Origin: a bacterium (candidate division B38) B3_B38 | Lineage (GTDB): Bacteria; Acidobacteriota; B3-B38; Guanabaribacteriales; B3-B38 | Length of the DNA: 41,822 nucleotides | Direction: 5' to 3' | Assembly (NCBI GenBank): GCA_005223145.1 | Contig: NJBL01000015.1 | Location: forward strand, 1 to 41,822 | Shown: piece by piece, positions 1 through 7,396 of the stretch | How positions within the stretch are numbered: position 1 is the stretch's first letter | Layout of the letters: each line of letters starts with the position of its first letter | The notes under the pieces: model-generated | Told to the model about the DNA's origin: nothing | The model's input: the letters and a program-made list of their open reading frames with translations, nothing else | The model's database searches: none | Made by a program: the position numbers and the translations under genes

Positions 1-2
1 CG

Positions 3-1763
3 GTCCTTCCTCAGGAAGAAGAGTTGGGTCCCGATTGGCTGGAGAGGCTACGGCAGACCATGCCAGAGGAGGCTCCGCCTGCTGAGGTGGCTGAAGCAGT
101 CCCTCCCGTTTTTGAAGAAGCCGCGGCCCCGCCTTTCCCGGTGGAGGCCGAACCAGCAGAAGAGATCCCCGATTGGCTGCAAGAGCTGAGACCGGAGCCT
201 GAGGCGCCGCCCACGCCTGTGGAAGCGGAAGCACCACCGTTGGCGGTGGAGGAGGAAGTGGAAGAGGTGCCTGACTGGCTGCAAGAGCTGAGACCGGAGC
301 CTGAGGCGCCGCCCACGCTTGCGGAAGCGGAAGCCCCGCCCTTGGCAGAAGAGGGAGCGGAAGAAGAGATCCCCGATTGGCTGCAAAGGCTGAGGCCGGA
401 ACCTGAGGAGCCACCGTCCGTGCCCATGGAAGTGGAAACCCCACCGTTGGCGGTGGAGGAGGAAGCAGAAGAGGTGCCTGAGTGGCTGCGGGAGTTGAGG
501 CCAGAGCCTGAAGAGCCGCTGCCCACGCCTGCGGAAGCGGAGGCACCACTCTTGGCAGAGGAGGAAGCGGAAGAGCTACCTGACTGGCTGCAGGAGTTGA
601 GACCAGAGCTTGAGGGAGAAACCCTCGTCTTCAGAGAAGAGAAAGAGGGCGAAAGACAAGTAGTCGCCCCCGAAGGGCTCGAGGAGAGGATAGCGGAGGA
701 AATGCCTCCTCTGGAAGTTCCCGACTGGTTGGAAGAACTCGGACCTGCGCCTGAGGGTGAGGTGCCCGTTTTCAAAGAGGCCGAGGGGGTACCTCCCAGC
801 GAAGAGGCGCCAGAATGGCTGCGCGAACTTGTTCCACCTGGGTTAGCAGTCGAGGAAGCGGTTGAAGCCCCCCCCGCGGTCCTGGGTGTTGAAGTGCCAA
901 CCGATGAAGTACCGGACTGGCTTAAGGAACTCGGTCCGCCTGTGACGGCTGAAAGGCCTGCTGCTGAAGAGGAAACGCTGTTGCCTCCTCCCCTTTCAGT
1001 GAAGGAAGAAGTTGGCCCTCCGGTTGCCGTCGAAGAAGCTCTGGAAAAGGTAGGTCCTGTTGATGTGAGCGCTATTTTCGTCCCCGCTCCTTTGGTGAAA
1101 GGTGCAGCCCTGGAGGCAATGGAGGCGGGAATTAAGCTGCTGGTCATTGTTCCCGACCGCGTCCCCATATATGATGTTCTGGAGATTGACCAGGAAGCCA
1201 CAAGGCGAGGAGTAAAGTTTGTTGGTCCCAATACCCTCGGGCTGTGCAGTCCCGGAAGGGCAATCGTGGGGATGATCGGAGGACGGGCAGAGTTTGCCAG
1301 GCAGTGGTTTAGTCCGGGGGAGGTGGGGGTTACCTCCCGCAGCGGTGGTATAACCACCTCCATAGCCTACTATCTCAACAAGCAGGGAATAGGGCAGTCC
1401 ACCATAGTTCATGTCGGCGGGGATGTGATAGTGGGACTCCCGCATCCTGAAATCGTAAAGCTCTTCCAGGAGGACGAGCAAACCAAAGCGGTGGTTATGT
1501 TTGGCGAAATCGGTGGCTCTCAAGAAGAGCAGGTAGCCGAGCTCATTGCCGAGGGAAAATTCACCAAGCCTCTGGTGGCATTCATTGGAGGGGCGGCTGC
1601 CAAAGAGGGGACCCGCTTCTCCCATGCCGGGGCTATCATTGAGGGAGGACGGGGGACTTATCAGGAGAAAGTAAAGCGATTGAAAGAAGTGGGGGCTTAT
1701 GTGGTAGACAACTTTGGCGACATTCCCAAGGTAACGAAGGAGGCGCTTCGGTCAATATCCTGA
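3..1763 (+). CDS. Succinyl/citryl-CoA synthetase alpha-like protein fused to N-terminal PDWL repeats, 5' partial
   Basis: The reading frame is open to the window edge (codons for VLPQEEE precede the TTG at 24), so the true start lies upstream. The first ~340 residues are acidic, Pro/Glu-rich PDWLxEL repeats. From about nt 1045 the protein matches the succinyl-CoA synthetase alpha family: VDVSAIFVPAP, VGPNTLG, SRSGG, GEIGGS and the phosphohistidine motif SHAGAII (His codon 1623-1625). Relative to E. coli SucD, the first ~56 residues, including the CoA-binding GFTGSQGT loop, are absent or lie upstream of the repeats. In this family the alpha subunit carries the phosphorylated His and binds CoA while a beta subunit grasps ATP; the beta gene would be off-window. 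The citryl-CoA lyase-like gene 58 bp downstream favours a citryl-CoA synthetase small subunit (CcsB-like) over plain succinyl-CoA synthetase, but this is inference. The repeat/enzyme join could be real or an assembly chimera. Confidence 0.7.
   Translation, partial: VLPQEEELGPDWLERLRQTMPEEAPPAEVAEAVPPVFEEAAAPPFPVEAEPAEEIPDWLQELRPEPEAPPTPVEAEAPPLAVEEEVEEVPDWLQELRPEPEAPPTLAEAEAPPLAEEGAEEEIPDWLQRLRPEPEEPPSVPMEVETPPLAVEEEAEEVPEWLRELRPEPEEPLPTPAEAEAPLLAEEEAEELPDWLQELRPELEGETLVFREEKEGERQVVAPEGLEERIAEEMPPLEVPDWLEELGPAPEGEVPVFKEAEGVPPSEEAPEWLRELVPPGLAVEEAVEAPPAVLGVEVPTDEVPDWLKELGPPVTAERPAAEEETLLPPPLSVKEEVGPPVAVEEALEKVGPVDVSAIFVPAPLVKGAALEAMEAGIKLLVIVPDRVPIYDVLEIDQEATRRGVKFVGPNTLGLCSPGRAIVGMIGGRAEFARQWFSPGEVGVTSRSGGITTSIAYYLNKQGIGQSTIVHVGGDVIVGLPHPEIVKLFQEDEQTKAVVMFGEIGGSQEEQVAELIAEGKFTKPLVAFIGGAAAKEGTRFSHAGAIIEGGRGTYQEKVKRLKEVGAYVVDNFGDIPKVTKEALRSIS
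24..935 (+). repeat. Tandem protein-coding repeat, nine PDWL(x)EL units
   Basis: Nine copies of a [I/V/L/A]P[D/E]WLxxL motif occur at about nt 27, 166, 268, 370, 475, 577, 719, 808 and 907. The units starting at 166 to 577 have a regular 102-105 bp period (34-35 residues); later units are less regular. Copies at 166 and 268 are nearly identical in DNA (ctgagaccggagcctgaggc in both), indicating recent tandem duplication. Spacers are rich in Glu, Ala, Pro and Val. The motif resembles short WL-containing repeats seen in some Chloroflexota proteins (recollection, not a search). Function unknown; possibly a flexible protein-binding linker. Confidence 0.85.
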
Positions 1764-1821
1764 TAAGGCTGGATGGTATTGCTTATATACCCTTAATTGA
1801 CTCATAAATTAGGAGCCCATA

Positions 1822-2601
1822 ATGGAAGAATTACATTGGAAAACCGCTATCACCAAAGTAGAGCCTAACAAGCTCCTTCTCAGGGGGTATCGGATAGACG
1901 AGCTGATGGGGAAAGTCTCTTTCAGTCAAGCAGTCTATTTAACCCTCACCGGAGAGTTTCCCCCAGAGAAGGTAGGAAGGTTGATTGATGCTATCCTGGT
2001 AGCATCCATCGACCACGGGGCTACCCCCCCATCGACCCTCGCCGCGCTCACAGTAGCCTCCACCGGGGCTCCTCTCAACGCATCCCTTGCCAGCGGGATA
2101 TTGGCCATAACCCATCTCCACGGCGGAGCAGTTGAGGGGTGCATGAGGGTCATTTTAGAGGGAGTCACAAGGATGGAAGAGAGCAACCGTTCTCCCGCTG
2201 AAGTTGCCGAGGAAATTGTGCAGGAATACAGAGAAAAAAAGAAGAGGATTCTTGGGTTTGGACATCGGATACACACCAAGGACCCTCGTACAGCCAGGCT
2301 GTATAAATTGGCCTCCGAGCTGGGAATAGCCGGTAAGCATGTGCAGATGGCAAAAGCCCTGGAAGAGGCGCTGTCTCGCTCCCTGGGGAAGTCGCTTCCC
2401 ATAAATGTCGATGGAGCGATTGGCTCGTTGTTGTGCGAGATAGGTATTCCTCCTGAGATAGCTAACGCCTTTTTCATCATAGCCAGGGTGGCTGGTTTAA
2501 CAGCGCACATCCACGAGGAGAAGACCCGTCAGCGACCGATGAGAAGGATTCACCCCACCGACCACGAATACGATGGACCCTCGGAAAGAACTCTAACCTG
2601 A
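1822..2601 (+). CDS. Citryl-CoA lyase / citrate synthase family protein
   Basis: A 259-residue citrate-synthase-superfamily protein, about the length of stand-alone citryl-CoA lyases and of the C-terminal lyase domain of ATP-citrate lyase, and much shorter than a normal citrate synthase (~370-430). The superfamily active-site motifs are visible: HLHGGAVEG (His98, His100), GFGHRIHTKDPR (His148) and NVDGAIG (Asp197). These correspond to the two catalytic His and the Asp of citrate synthase. NVDGAIG and the short N-terminus are typical of the lyase branch. Expected reaction: citryl-CoA to acetyl-CoA plus oxaloacetate, or the reverse. Its position directly after a CoA-synthetase alpha-like gene mirrors the split Ccs/Ccl system of Hydrogenobacter and the fused ATP-citrate lyase subunit. 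Activity on methylcitryl-CoA or as a small citrate synthase cannot be excluded. Confidence 0.8.
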   Translation: MEELHWKTAITKVEPNKLLLRGYRIDELMGKVSFSQAVYLTLTGEFPPEKVGRLIDAILVASIDHGATPPSTLAALTVASTGAPLNASLASGILAITHLHGGAVEGCMRVILEGVTRMEESNRSPAEVAEEIVQEYREKKKRILGFGHRIHTKDPRTARLYKLASELGIAGKHVQMAKALEEALSRSLGKSLPINVDGAIGSLLCEIGIPPEIANAFFIIARVAGLTAHIHEEKTRQRPMRRIHPTDHEYDGPSERTLT

Positions 2602-2618
2602 AAAGGAGAACAATATAT

Positions 2619-3152
2619 ATGAAGGATGAATTGCTCCGCTTAATACCCGAATTCGACCTGATTAGAGATTCCGCTCTGCGGGAGAAGACCTTAAAGGTAT
2701 GGGAGAAAGCTCTTCGCTGCGGCAGCTGGGAGGTAAGCGACCTGGAGAAAATCCCTTTTACCCTGATGATTCCCGATACTCCCATAAGCTTTAAGGACCA
2801 TATAAGGGCGGTAACCAGAGTCTGTATAAAGGTAGCGGAAGCTTTCAGCGAGGTCTATGGCGATAAGTTAACCATTAATAAAGACTACCTGGTTTCCGGA
2901 GCTCTACTCCACGATATCGGTAAGCTCCTGGAATACACCGAAGAGAAGGGGAAATTCATCCAGAGCAGGTCAGGCACTTTCCTTCGCCATCCCTTTTCCG
3001 GGGTGGGACTCTGTTTCGAGGAAGGAATCCCCGACGAGGTTCTCCACATCATCGCCGTCCACTCCAAAGAAGGGGAGGGGGTTCGGCACTCAGTGGAAGC
3101 CATAATAATTCACTACGCCGATTTCCTGAATTTCGACCCCTTCAGGCTATAA
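2619..3152 (+). CDS. HD-domain phosphohydrolase-like protein
   Basis: A 177-residue protein with a single HD domain. His61 (in KDHIRAV) and the LLHDIGK motif (His98-Asp99) supply the expected metal ligands, with later His residues (FLRHPF, AVHS) and an Asp in HYADFLNFD completing the set. The start follows a good AAGGAG ribosome-binding site and lies 17 bp after the citryl-CoA lyase-like gene. HD proteins are metal-dependent phosphohydrolases acting on nucleotides or phosphate esters; the substrate cannot be read from sequence. Its place between the lyase and the first hydro-lyase large subunit suggests co-expression with the tricarboxylate pathway, perhaps as a housecleaning or regulatory enzyme. 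That role is inference. Confidence 0.8.
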   Translation: MKDELLRLIPEFDLIRDSALREKTLKVWEKALRCGSWEVSDLEKIPFTLMIPDTPISFKDHIRAVTRVCIKVAEAFSEVYGDKLTINKDYLVSGALLHDIGKLLEYTEEKGKFIQSRSGTFLRHPFSGVGLCFEEGIPDEVLHIIAVHSKEGEGVRHSVEAIIIHYADFLNFDPFRL

Positions 3153-3175
3153 TTTTCCTTTTACATGGAGGAGCC

Positions 3176-4429
3176 ATGGGATTTACCTTCGCCGAAAAGA
3201 TACTGGCAAAGAAATCGGGAAGAGATAAGGCTGCTGCAGGCGAGATAGTCACCGTTACCCCCGACAGGATTCTGTCCCACGATAATGCCGCCGCCATCTC
3301 CAGGATTTTTCAGAAGCTGGGCAGGAATAAGGTGGTCAACCCGGATAAGATAGTGATAATTCTGGACCATTGCGTTCCCGCGGCTAACGAGAAGTATGCT
3401 CTCAATCATAAAGAGATACGGGAATTCGTCACCGAGCAGGGAATAAAGGGCTTCTACGATGTAGGGACGGGTATTTGCCACCAGGTACTGCCCGAAAGGG
3501 GCTACGCTTTTCCCGGCTTACTGATTCTGGGCAGCGACTCTCACACCACCACCTATGGGGCTTTTGGCGCCTTTGCGACGGGAATAGGGAGAAGCGAGGC
3601 GGCGGTACTCTGGGCAACCGACCACCTCTGGCTCAGAGTTCCCGAGACATACAGAATAGAGGTGGAAGGGACTTTCCCTCGGTGGGTCTCCGCCAAGGAT
3701 CTTATTCTCTATATCATTGGAGAGCTGGGAGCCGATGGCGCACTTTACAAGGCGGTGGAGTTCTGCGGACCAACAATAGAAAAGATGAGCATCGCCGGGA
3801 GGATGGTGCTGTGCAATATGGCAGTGGAGATGGGAGCGAAAATAGGATATGTTCCCCCTGACGAGAAGACTTTCCACTGGCTGGGTCCGCGGGTTAGGGA
3901 AAATTACGAGGTTATCACCTCAGACCCCGACGCTGCTTACGAGAGGGTCATCCATTACAAAGTGAGCAACCTGCTCCCTCAGATAGCCTGCCCCCATCAG
4001 GTGGACAATGTTAAAGCGGTTTATGAAGTTTCAGGAACAAAGATTCATCAAGCTCTGATAGGAACCTGCACCAACGGCAGGATGGATGACCTTGAGGTAG
4101 CAGCCAGCGTCCTGAAAGGAAAAAGGATTGCTCCAGGAGTGAGGTTGCTGGTTTTTCCCGCCTCCTTGGAGGTGTATCGGGAGGCATGGGTCAAAGGTGA
4201 TCTCCTGCAGTTAGCAGAGGCGGGTGCCATTATAATGAACCCCGGATGCGGACCCTGCCTCGGGGCGCACGAGGGGGTGCTGGCTCCGGGAGAGGTCTGC
4301 CTGAGCACCGCTAACCGCAACTTCCGGGGAAGAATGGGCTGTCGGGATGCTTCCATCTACTTAGCTAGTCCGGCTACAGTAGCTGCCTCGGCTCTCAAGG
4401 GGCATATCACCGATGTGCAAAGCCTATAG
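3176..4429 (+). CDS. Aconitase/3-isopropylmalate dehydratase-family large subunit (first copy)
   Basis: A 417-residue protein of the LeuC/homoaconitase large-subunit family, normal length for the archaeal-type (two-subunit, ~420 aa) branch. The three [4Fe-4S] cysteines are Cys298 (GTCTNGR) and Cys358/Cys361 (GCGPC). Active-site motifs are intact: LDHCVPA (Asp64-His65), GICHQ (His102) and SDSHTTT (Asp121-Ser122-His123). A GGAGG ribosome-binding site precedes the ATG. The family dehydrates and rehydrates 2- or 3-hydroxy di/tricarboxylates (citrate, isopropylmalate, homocitrate, 2,3-dimethylmalate). Substrate is set largely by the partner small subunit, which follows 42 bp downstream. The neighbouring lyase and isocitrate dehydrogenase-like genes make aconitase-type activity on citrate plausible. 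No leuA or leuB-like partner is seen, arguing against leucine synthesis. Confidence 0.88.
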   Translation: MGFTFAEKILAKKSGRDKAAAGEIVTVTPDRILSHDNAAAISRIFQKLGRNKVVNPDKIVIILDHCVPAANEKYALNHKEIREFVTEQGIKGFYDVGTGICHQVLPERGYAFPGLLILGSDSHTTTYGAFGAFATGIGRSEAAVLWATDHLWLRVPETYRIEVEGTFPRWVSAKDLILYIIGELGADGALYKAVEFCGPTIEKMSIAGRMVLCNMAVEMGAKIGYVPPDEKTFHWLGPRVRENYEVITSDPDAAYERVIHYKVSNLLPQIACPHQVDNVKAVYEVSGTKIHQALIGTCTNGRMDDLEVAASVLKGKRIAPGVRLLVFPASLEVYREAWVKGDLLQLAEAGAIIMNPGCGPCLGAHEGVLAPGEVCLSTANRNFRGRMGCRDASIYLASPATVAASALKGHITDVQSL

Positions 4430-4471
4430 CTATATTTTAAAGTAATACTTTATGATTGGGAAGCGAATTAT

Positions 4472-4966
4472 ATGAAGCTAAAAGGAAAAGTATGGAAATA
4501 TGGGGACGACATCAATACCGATGTCATCTTTCCGGGGAAGTATACCTATACCATCTCCGACCCTGAAGAGATGGCCAAGCATTCCCTGGAAGACCTCGAC
4601 CCCGCTTTCGCCTCAGGGGTGAGCAAGGGGGATATTATTGTTGCCGGCAAAAACTTCGGCTGTGGTAGCTCCAGGGAACAGGCGGCGACCTGCTTGAAGT
4701 ATGCCGGAGTGGGGGCAGTGGTGGCCAAGTCTTTCTCCCGCATCTTCTTCCGCAATGCCATCAATGCCGGGCTCCCGCTCATCCAGTCCGCCGATGCCCC
4801 CGACAACATAAAGCCCGGCGAGGTGATAACCATCGATTTTGAAAAAGGAAAGCTGACCTGCGAGCAGGGGGTGTTTACTTTTCCTCCTTTGCCAGAGGAG
4901 GTTATGGGGATTCTGCAAAGCGGTGGTCTGATACCCTATACTCGTAAGCTGTTAGGAACTGAGTAG
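4472..4966 (+). CDS. Aconitase/3-isopropylmalate dehydratase-family small subunit (first copy)
   Basis: A 164-residue LeuD-like swivel-domain protein, the partner of the preceding large subunit. Family motifs [14 protein letters not shown] near the N-terminus and [12 protein letters not shown] (the active-site Gly-Ser-Ser-Arg segment) are intact, and length is normal. The substrate-recognition loop that reads YLRT or YLVM in characterised homoaconitase and isopropylmalate isomerase small subunits reads YTYT here (Tyr24-Thr27). It therefore matches neither textbook class, and the substrate should be left open. It lies 42 bp after its large subunit and 19 bp before the dehydrogenase gene, consistent with one transcript. 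Confidence 0.87.
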   Translation: MKLKGKVWKYGDDINTDVIFPGKYTYTISDPEEMAKHSLEDLDPAFASGVSKGDIIVAGKNFGCGSSREQAATCLKYAGVGAVVAKSFSRIFFRNAINAGLPLIQSADAPDNIKPGEVITIDFEKGKLTCEQGVFTFPPLPEEVMGILQSGGLIPYTRKLLGTE

Positions 4967-4985
4967 CTATTCAGGAGTTGAACAT

Positions 4986-6104
4986 ATGGCCAAGTATAAG
5001 ATTGCCTGGCTGCCCGGTGATGGCACCGGGAAGGATGTGTTAGAGGCGGCAAGGATTGTATTGGATGCTGTAAAGCTGGACGCCGAGTACATACCCGGGG
5101 ATGTGGGCTGGGAGTTCTGGAGGAAGGAGGGTAATCCCCTCCCGGAACGGACACTGGAAATTTTGAGGAATACCGACTGCTGCCTGTTTGGGGCCATCAC
5201 CTCCAAGCCGAAAGAAGAAGCCGAGAAAGAGCTGGTGCCCGAGCTTCAGGGAAAGGGATATACCTATTACAGCCCCATTGTGAGGATGCGCCAGGAGCTC
5301 AATCTCTATGCCAATATCCGACCCTGCAAGGCTTACAAGGGAAATCCTCTCAACTACAGGGATAACATAGACCTGATAGTCTTCAGGGAGAATACCGAAG
5401 GACTCTACTCCGGCATTGAGTTTCATCCTCTCCCGAGGGAGGCTATGGATGCCTTTTTAAAGCATCAGCCCAAGGCACGGCGATTTGCCAATGTGCCCTT
5501 GGAAGACATAGCCATATCGGTCAGATTCTTCACCCGTCCCGCCTGCCAGGCCATTATCAGGAAAGCCTTTCAATACGCCCAGAAGCATAAGAGACAAACT
5601 GTCACCCTGGTAGAGAAAGCCAATGTGCTGCGGGAAACAGGAGGCATGATGCTGGGAGAAGCCCGACGGATTGCCCGGGAATACCCGGATATTGAGCTGT
5701 GGGAGACCAATATTGATGCTATGTGTATGTGGCTGGTAAAAAATCCGGATAAGTACGGCGTTCTTATTGCCTCCAATCTTTTCGGGGATATCATCTCCGA
5801 CCTGTCTGCTCAGCTGGTAGGGGGGCTGGGATTCGCCTGTGCCGCCAATCTGGGGGATAACTACGCCCTGTTTGAGCCTACTCACGGCTCCGCTCCCAAA
5901 TATGCCGGTTTGTACAAAGTGAACCCTATGGCCACCTTGTTGAGTGTGAAAATGATGCTGGAATATCTCAATGAGGAGGAGAAAGCTCAACGTCTGGAGA
6001 GCTCCATTGCCCGGGTGATCGCAGAGTGCAAGGTCAGAACATACGATATGGGAGGGAACTCCACCACCCTGGAAGTCGCTGAGGAGGTAGCCAGATATAT
6101 TTAA
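4986..6104 (+). CDS. Isocitrate/homoisocitrate/isopropylmalate dehydrogenase-family enzyme
   Basis: A 372-residue beta-decarboxylating dehydrogenase that oxidises a 2-hydroxyacid and releases CO2 (or carboxylates in reverse). Visible residues: NLYANIRP with Arg102 and Arg112, FRENTEGLYSGIE (Arg134, Tyr141), catalytic Lys211 (VEKANVLR), and metal ligands Asp244, Asp268 and Asp272. In the substrate loop Ser96 matches Ser113 of E. coli Icd, but the position of Asn115 is Ile98, a departure from strict isocitrate enzymes. The cofactor loop reads HGSAPKYAG: Lys305-Tyr306 match Lys344-Tyr345 of E. coli Icd, a hallmark of NADP use, whereas NAD enzymes usually have Asp-Ile. AGGAG precedes the ATG. Flanked by two hydro-lyase pairs, isocitrate is the simplest substrate; homoisocitrate or a methylated analogue remains possible. 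Confidence 0.87.
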   Translation: MAKYKIAWLPGDGTGKDVLEAARIVLDAVKLDAEYIPGDVGWEFWRKEGNPLPERTLEILRNTDCCLFGAITSKPKEEAEKELVPELQGKGYTYYSPIVRMRQELNLYANIRPCKAYKGNPLNYRDNIDLIVFRENTEGLYSGIEFHPLPREAMDAFLKHQPKARRFANVPLEDIAISVRFFTRPACQAIIRKAFQYAQKHKRQTVTLVEKANVLRETGGMMLGEARRIAREYPDIELWETNIDAMCMWLVKNPDKYGVLIASNLFGDIISDLSAQLVGGLGFACAANLGDNYALFEPTHGSAPKYAGLYKVNPMATLLSVKMMLEYLNEEEKAQRLESSIARVIAECKVRTYDMGGNSTTLEVAEEVARYI

Positions 6105-6128
6105 TGAAGCTCTATCAGAGGTGTAGGA

Positions 6129-7379
6129 ATGGGAAAGACCATTGTTGAGAAAATAATAGCCCGTCACTGTCGGGAAGAGGTCACCCCGGGGAAGGTAGTG
6201 TGGGTTGATATCGACCTCCGGACGGCGCGGGACTTCGGCGGAGCCAATGTGGTGGAGAACTTCCGCCGCAATTACCCTGAGGATAGGGTAGCCGACGCTG
6301 CGAAGACCTTCTTTACCTTCGATTGTGTCGTCCCCGCCAACAACATCCCCTATGCCAACAATCAACAAATATGCCGGGACTTCGCCCAGCAGCAGGGGAT
6401 AAAAGTTTCCGATGTCGACCAGGGGATTGGCTCGCATATTTTAATAGATAAAGGGTTATGCTTGCCTGGATATATAGCGGTGGGAACCGACAGCCATCTC
6501 AACCTCCTGGGAGCCCTGGGGGCTCTGGGGCAGGGAATGGGAGATGTGGATATAGCATTTGCTTTCAGAACCGGAAAGACATGGTTTGAGGTTCCCGAGA
6601 CCATAAAAGTAGTGGTCAAGGGGAAATTGTTCCCTCCTTTAAGCCCTAAAGACCTGACCCTTGCTATCCTCAAGCGATTGGGTTCCAAAGGAGCTTTAGG
6701 GAAATCGATAGAGTTTTACGGGGAAGCAATGGATAGCCTTGGCCTCGATGGGAGGATAACCCTCGCCAGTATGGTCACCGAGATGGGGGGTATCGCCGGC
6801 TTCATTACACCTAATCAGGAGGTACTTGATTATTGCCGAGCCAGATCGGGTAGAGAGAAAATTGAAGCTGTGGTAGCTGACCCCGATGCTCACTACTGCC
6901 AGACCATAGAGATAGACATAGCCGGCTTGAAGCCCCAGATTTCCCTCCCTTATCAGCCCTCTAAGGTGGTTGATGTGGAGGAGGCTAAAGGGGAGAGGGT
7001 TAACTCCATCTTCTTAGGTTCGTGCACCAACGGGCGCTGGGAGGACTTTAAAGTGGTTGCCTCTATTCTAAAGGGGAGGAGAGTCTACGAGGGTGTGATG
7101 TTCAAGGCGGTGCCGAGTACCAGGGAGGTCTATGGTCGGCTGCTGAAGGAGGGCTTGTCGGAGGCTCTATTTGATGCAGGGGTGATCTTGACCAGTTCCG
7201 GCTGTGGTGGTTGTGCTTCGGGGCAAGTGGGGATGACCGGCGAGGGAGAGGTGCAGCTCAGCACCGGCAATCGCAACTTCAAAGGAAAGCAGGGAGCTGG
7301 CAGAACTTTTTTGGTCAGCCCCGCCACAGCCGCCGTATCCGCCCTCAACGGGAAGATTACCTCTCCGGACAAAGTTTAA
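6129..7379 (+). CDS. Aconitase/3-isopropylmalate dehydratase-family large subunit (second copy, atypical)
   Basis: A 416-residue LeuC-family protein, diverged from the copy at 3176 but of equal length. Iron-sulfur ligands are present: Cys299 (GSCTNGR) and Cys359/Cys362 (GCGGC). TDSH (Asp121-Ser122-His123) and His103 are conserved. However, the family DH pair that begins ...DHxVPA reads FDCVVPAN, with Cys66 (codon 6324-6326) in place of the active-site His. This is a TGT codon and not a one-base sequencing slip from CAT/CAC. The partner small subunit starts 17 bp downstream. Together they probably dehydrate a different tricarboxylate or dicarboxylate from the first pair. Substrate unknown; aconitase, methylaconitase or homoaconitase-type activity are candidates. 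Confidence 0.85.
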   Translation: MGKTIVEKIIARHCREEVTPGKVVWVDIDLRTARDFGGANVVENFRRNYPEDRVADAAKTFFTFDCVVPANNIPYANNQQICRDFAQQQGIKVSDVDQGIGSHILIDKGLCLPGYIAVGTDSHLNLLGALGALGQGMGDVDIAFAFRTGKTWFEVPETIKVVVKGKLFPPLSPKDLTLAILKRLGSKGALGKSIEFYGEAMDSLGLDGRITLASMVTEMGGIAGFITPNQEVLDYCRARSGREKIEAVVADPDAHYCQTIEIDIAGLKPQISLPYQPSKVVDVEEAKGERVNSIFLGSCTNGRWEDFKVVASILKGRRVYEGVMFKAVPSTREVYGRLLKEGLSEALFDAGVILTSSGCGGCASGQVGMTGEGEVQLSTGNRNFKGKQGAGRTFLVSPATAAVSALNGKITSPDKV

Positions 7380-7396
7380 TGAAAGAGAGATGAGCC

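Noticed and set aside
11-1363. Long minus-strand open frame (450 codons) and other frames opposite the PDWL repeats
   Set aside because: It is the antisense of a GC-rich, low-complexity repeat; the translation is Ser/Gly/Thr-rich without any family motif, while the plus strand has clear conserved motifs.
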